Of a DNA stretch of 8,926 bases, positions 6,707 to 8,926 are shown in pieces (positions within the stretch are counted from its first letter, which is position 1; every line of letters starts with the position of its first letter). The position numbers and the translations under genes are program-made. The stretch is from Nitromaritima sp964584125 (GTDB taxonomy: Bacteria > Nitrospinota > Nitrospinia > Nitrospinales > VA-1). Where the stretch lies: NCBI GenBank assembly GCA_964584125.1, contig CAZOYP010000085.1:1-8926 (forward strand), given 5' to 3'. The notes beneath the pieces are model-generated. The model did not search any database. It was not told the origin of the DNA and saw nothing but the letters and a program-made list of their open reading frames with translations.

Positions 6707-6724
6707 ATAGATGTTTTTATCTAT
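6707..6724 (+). other. Small hairpin at the predicted 5' end of the sigma-54 transcript
   Basis: ATAGAT (6707-6712) and ATCTAT (6719-6724) form a 6-bp stem with a GTTTTT loop, positioned at or within one or two nt of the predicted +1. A 5'-terminal stem-loop can protect an mRNA from 5'-end-dependent decay. The stem is AU-rich and weak, so it may be chance. Confidence 0.35.
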
Positions 6725-6771
6725 GACTTTTTTGAATATTTTTAGTTTATGTGATTTTAAGGAGTGGGTGT

Positions 6772-7005
6772 ATGGATTATGTTATTCGGACCTTGGATAT
6801 AAATGGAAAACTGAGAAAGGAACGGTTTATGTTTTACTCAGTTCGTATTTTAGATAAAAGTGGATTTCTTAAAAAAGTTGTAAAAGAAAAACTATTAAGT
6901 CAAAAATATTGGGAGACGTTTTCAAATAAAAAAGGCAATAAAAGAAAAGCACAAAGAGTTTTTAATGCAGTTTGTAGTTCTAGTAGCGATTCAAGTTTAC
7001 CATGA
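6772..7005 (+). CDS. Small basic protein with internal 19-residue repeat, sigma-54 promoter upstream
   Basis: A 77-aa protein of no family I recognise. The ATG at 6772 has AAGGAG 7 nt upstream, the best ribosome binding site in the window; an in-frame GTG at 6751 lies before that site and would add seven residues, so I reject it. The protein is strongly basic (18 Lys/Arg against 7 Asp/Glu) with no membrane segment or signal peptide. Residues 1-19 and 20-38 align without gaps, sharing M, Y, R, L-D, G, L and K (pattern M-x-Y-x-x-R-x-L-D-x-x-G-x-L-x-K), which suggests two tandem strand-turn-strand units. A Lys/Arg-rich stretch (53-62) and a Ser-rich tail (69-76) follow. Charge and size suit nucleic-acid or membrane-surface binding, but function is unknown. 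A candidate -24/-12 promoter lies about 75 bp upstream, pointing to control by the neighbouring sigma-54 regulator. Confidence 0.72.
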   Translation: MDYVIRTLDINGKLRKERFMFYSVRILDKSGFLKKVVKEKLLSQKYWETFSNKKGNKRKAQRVFNAVCSSSSDSSLP

Positions 7006-7016
7006 GTCTTAGTTTT

Positions 7017-7037
7017 ATACAGCCGCCATAGCTGTAT
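7017..7037 (+). other. Hairpin just after the small-protein stop codon
   Basis: ATACAGC (7017-7023) and GCTGTAT (7031-7037) form a perfect 7-bp stem with a 7-nt loop, 11 nt after the stop of the 77-aa gene. It is not followed by a T tract on either strand, so it is not a standard intrinsic terminator; it could be a 3'-UTR stabilising structure. Confidence 0.45.
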
Positions 7038-7090
7038 CAATAAATCTAAAACGTGATTAACTAAACTTTCCTACCCCGCCTGCACCTAAT

Positions 7091-7127
7091 GTCTGAGTCG
7101 GAGGGATCTTTTTCTTTCGGCTCGGAC
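7091..7127 (+). ncRNA. Strand-specific long hairpin in the convergent intergenic region
   Basis: In plus-strand RNA, 7091-7106 can pair with 7112-7127 over all 16 positions, with a 5-nt loop. Five of the pairs are G-U wobbles (7094, 7098, 7101, 7103, 7105). On the minus strand these become C-A mismatches, so the stem exists fully only in the plus transcript, the direction of the sigma-54-driven small gene. The segment is also more GC-rich than its surroundings. CACC (7083-7086) and GGTG (7130-7133) could extend it across an internal loop. No T tract follows directly; TTTT comes about 15 nt later. It may be a 3'-UTR element or part of a small RNA. I do not match it to a known riboswitch. Confidence 0.45.
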
Positions 7128-7166
7128 CCGGTGGGTACTGTGTTTTAGAAAAACATACTTTAATTA

Positions 7167-7330
7167 ATAGTTATTTTATGGGAAGTTCAAAGGTAAAGCT
7201 TGCTCCTTGATTTTTTGAGGGGTTGAACGTCAAACTTCCATTGTGAAGATAGTTATTTTATGGGAAGTTCAAAGGTAAAGCTTGCTCCTTGATTTTTTGA
7301 GGGGTTGAACGTCAAACTTCCATTGTGAAG
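7167..7330 (-). repeat. Perfect 82-bp tandem duplication of the kinase 3' end
   Basis: Positions 7167-7248 and 7249-7330 are identical over all 82 bases; the match breaks at once on both sides (7166/7248 and 7249/7331). Each copy holds the last 25 codons of the histidine kinase, its TAA and 4 more nt. 82 is not a multiple of three, but the inner copy supplies the real C-terminus and stop, so the protein is unchanged. The outer copy (7167-7248) is a non-coding remnant. Inside each unit, GGAAGTT pairs with AACTTCC (7181-7187/7233-7239) and GTTCAA with TTGAAC (7185-7190/7223-7228). Confidence 0.97.
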
Positions 7331-8926
7331 TTCGATCATCTTTTTTGCAATTGCGAGACCTAGTCCTGTTCCCTTTTCATTTTGTGTTGGATTTGTATTA
7401 AATTTTTTAAAAGGTTTGAATAGATCATCTAGGTCTTCACTTTTTATTCCTGGGCCCTCGTCACTAATAGTAACTTTCATATGGCTATTGCCAGATTCCA
7501 TTATTATTTCAATTATGCCACCTACGGGAGAAAATTTTATTGCGTTAGTTAGGAGATTGTCTAATACTTGTCCGATTCTAGGTGTGTCAAATGATAGTAT
7601 CCTGTTACCATGGCACTTAATTTTAAGTTGTATTTTTTTTTCTAGGGTTAGGTGAGTATACAGTCTAATTCGTTCTTCAATCAAGGCGCGAAGGTTTCCT
7701 TGCTGAAGATTTAGTATGAGTTGTCCGCTTTCAATCGCAGAGAAACTTAGAAGATCATTTAGGAGTTCCAAAATGTTGTCGCTTGCCGAATTAATAATAT
7801 TGAGGAAATCATTTCGTGTATCATCATTTAAAGTGCTCCCTTTTTTTAAAAGGAATCCAGAGTATCCTTGGATTGATGTGATAGGATTGCGCAAATCGTG
7901 CGAGGCCATTCCGAGTAATTCGTTTTTCAATTTAATTAGCTCATTCAATGCGAGGTTTTTTTCTTCCAATTGATTTTTTAGCTTTTTCAGTTCATTGGTT
8001 CGCAAACGAACTTCATTTTCAATGCGCCGAGTTCTAGAGGAAAGTATTTGAAAAATTATTGCTATACACACAATAAGTATTAAGACGGCTGCCGAAAGCC
8101 AATTGTGAAGCCTATTCGGTCCTTGTTGAAACGCTAGGTTTCCCTGCCACACTAAAATCCAGTGTATTTGTAAAAACTTCAATTCTATTTCTTTTTTAAT
8201 TAGTGAGTCCGCCTTGAGGTTTCCATATAGTTTGTTTTTTTTATCATAATCTAAAACTGTTAAAAACATTCCTGGTGCTATATAAGGGTCAATCGTCTCA
8301 TTTATTAGGTCTTTTATTTTGTAAGTTCCTATTGCAGAACCTAAAAATAAACGTTTTCTGCCTTCAATATTTTGAGGAATATTTTCTCCTTCATAAAAAG
8401 GGCAAATGAATATCATTGTCATTGTTTTTGTATCTTTGTGTATTAAGTTTGTTGTAGTGATGGCGACTGTTTTACCAGTATCTCTTGCTTGGTTCATTAG
8501 GGACGATAAGGTGGGTTGGGTACTGATATCAAAACCCAAGTAAAGCTCATTACCGGTGATTGGTTCCATATAGTAAATCGGGAAATACTCACTTTTTGAG
8601 GGTGCGGGAATAATGTTTAAGTTTTTATTTAGCGTGGTGAATTTAAAATCAATAAAACCTTCATCTTGTGCCATTGATTCTAGAGAAGACCGTTGTTCTT
8701 GTTTGACTCGCGGAACCCATTGAAAAGATTTAATAAAATTATTTTTTTCTAAAAGTGAAGAAGTATAGGTTTTGAACCCAGATCGGGTTACAGACTTTGT
8801 CATTTTGAATAGTGAAGTTACACCCATTAACTCTCTATTTATGCTTTCTAGTTGTTCTTCAAGAATGCGAGTATTCTTGATTCCTTCTTGTTCAAATTGT
8901 TGTGTCCAGTCATATTCATTTTCTTT
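7253..8926 (-). CDS. CHASE-domain sensor histidine kinase (5' end off right edge)
   Basis: The frame is open from the right edge to the stop at 7253, giving 557 visible residues; the ATG at 8827 is internal, because coding sequence continues upstream through all 33 remaining codons. Residues 1 to about 215 are an extracytoplasmic CHASE domain, with FQWVPRV (68-74), an Arg/Glu-rich helix, GFIDF (90-94) and YFPIYYMEP (114-122). A membrane helix lies at about 276-295, then a coiled coil (about 301-338). The HisKA H-box ASHDLRNPITS has the phospho-acceptor H343. The ATPase domain shows the N-box DNLLTNAIKFSP (456-467), G1 DEGPGI (489-494), FKPF (503-506) and G2 GTGLGLAI (519-526). It ends soon after with no receiver, so it must signal to a separate regulator; the sigma-54 regulator nearby is the obvious candidate. 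A first membrane helix should lie upstream of the window. Bacterial CHASE ligands are mostly unknown. Confidence 0.94.
   Translation of the reverse strand, partial: KENEYDWTQQFEQEGIKNTRILEEQLESINRELMGVTSLFKMTKSVTRSGFKTYTSSLLEKNNFIKSFQWVPRVKQEQRSSLESMAQDEGFIDFKFTTLNKNLNIIPAPSKSEYFPIYYMEPITGNELYLGFDISTQPTLSSLMNQARDTGKTVAITTTNLIHKDTKTMTMIFICPFYEGENIPQNIEGRKRLFLGSAIGTYKIKDLINETIDPYIAPGMFLTVLDYDKKNKLYGNLKADSLIKKEIELKFLQIHWILVWQGNLAFQQGPNRLHNWLSAAVLILIVCIAIIFQILSSRTRRIENEVRLRTNELKKLKNQLEEKNLALNELIKLKNELLGMASHDLRNPITSIQGYSGFLLKKGSTLNDDTRNDFLNIINSASDNILELLNDLLSFSAIESGQLILNLQQGNLRALIEERIRLYTHLTLEKKIQLKIKCHGNRILSFDTPRIGQVLDNLLTNAIKFSPVGGIIEIIMESGNSHMKVTISDEGPGIKSEDLDDLFKPFKKFNTNPTQNEKGTGLGLAIAKKMIELHNGSLTFNPSKNQGASFTFELPIK

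Larger units (their letters stand above)
6501..6771. other. Non-coding control region between regulator and small gene
   Basis: Besides the inverted repeat, the -24/-12 promoter and the 5' hairpin listed separately, this stretch is very AT-rich. GTTTAA (6656-6661) and TTAAAC (6668-6673) form a 6-bp palindrome 9 bp before the promoter GG, in an A/T tract that could aid DNA bending between an upstream enhancer and the promoter. I see no clear IHF consensus and no other gene. Confidence 0.55.
7006..7252. other. Convergent intergenic region between small gene and kinase
   Basis: This 247-bp region lies between two genes facing each other. It holds two hairpins (7017-7037, 7091-7127) and the outer copy of the 82-bp duplication (7167-7248). 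No open frame of note and no clear intrinsic terminator for either gene is visible. Confidence 0.6.

Noticed and set aside
7091..7147. Intrinsic terminator at the 7091-7127 hairpin
   Set aside because: No T tract directly follows the stem on the plus strand, and on the minus strand the stem is broken by five C-A mismatches.
7167..7330. CRISPR or phage-type repeat array
   Set aside because: Only two directly abutting copies with no spacers, and the unit is the 3' end of the kinase gene.
7416..7973. Plus-strand open frames 7416-7655 and 7716-7973
   Set aside because: They lie antisense to the conserved HisKA/ATPase core of the kinase and have no features of their own.
8825..8827. ATG at 8827 as the histidine kinase start
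   Set aside because: The frame stays open for all 33 codons to the right edge, and the CHASE domain N-terminal part lies there; the gene is partial.

Overview
The window is AT-rich and compact. It reads as the chromosome of a Gram-negative bacterium: two lipobox lipoproteins, a lipid A/envelope glycosylation-type cluster, a sigma-54 enhancer-binding response regulator and a CHASE-domain histidine kinase. The protein types fit a deltaproteobacterial-grade organism, but nothing here fixes the taxon and I do not name one.

Left part (1-3873), all on the minus strand. Reading in the direction of transcription: a predicted lipoprotein with four membrane helices (3873..3085), then a tight cluster of rlmN (23S rRNA/tRNA m2A methyltransferase), a GT2 polyprenyl-phosphate-type glycosyltransferase, a LAB_N (lipid A biosynthesis N-terminal domain) membrane protein and a two-helix small membrane protein. 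Neighbours in this cluster overlap by 1-8 nt or lie 3 nt apart, so they probably share one mRNA with coupled translation. After a 337-bp non-coding gap comes the start of a membrane-anchored protein whose body turns into a pure Glu-Glu-Asp repeat and runs off the left edge.

Middle (4025-6500), plus strand. An RdgB/ITPA-family nucleotide-sanitising pyrophosphatase is followed by a two-gene unit: a small lipoprotein with a four-cysteine C-terminal cluster, then 23 nt later an NtrC-type regulator (receiver, AAA+ and Fis-type HTH).

Right part (6501-8926). Downstream of the regulator lies a 271-bp non-coding stretch with an 8-bp inverted repeat and a good candidate sigma-54 (-24/-12) promoter. 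It drives a previously unrecognised 77-aa basic protein with an ideal ribosome binding site and an internal 19-residue repeat. Convergent to it is a CHASE histidine kinase whose 5' end is outside the window. The kinase's last 25 codons and stop are duplicated in a perfect 82-bp tandem repeat just past its own stop. Between the small gene and the kinase are two hairpins, one a 16-bp stem that forms fully only in plus-strand RNA.

The most attractive reading is a local signalling module: CHASE kinase (sensor), sigma-54 regulator (effector) and the small basic protein behind a -24/-12 promoter (output), perhaps with the small lipoprotein as an envelope accessory. The promoter and gene order are seen in the sequence; the regulatory wiring is inference.
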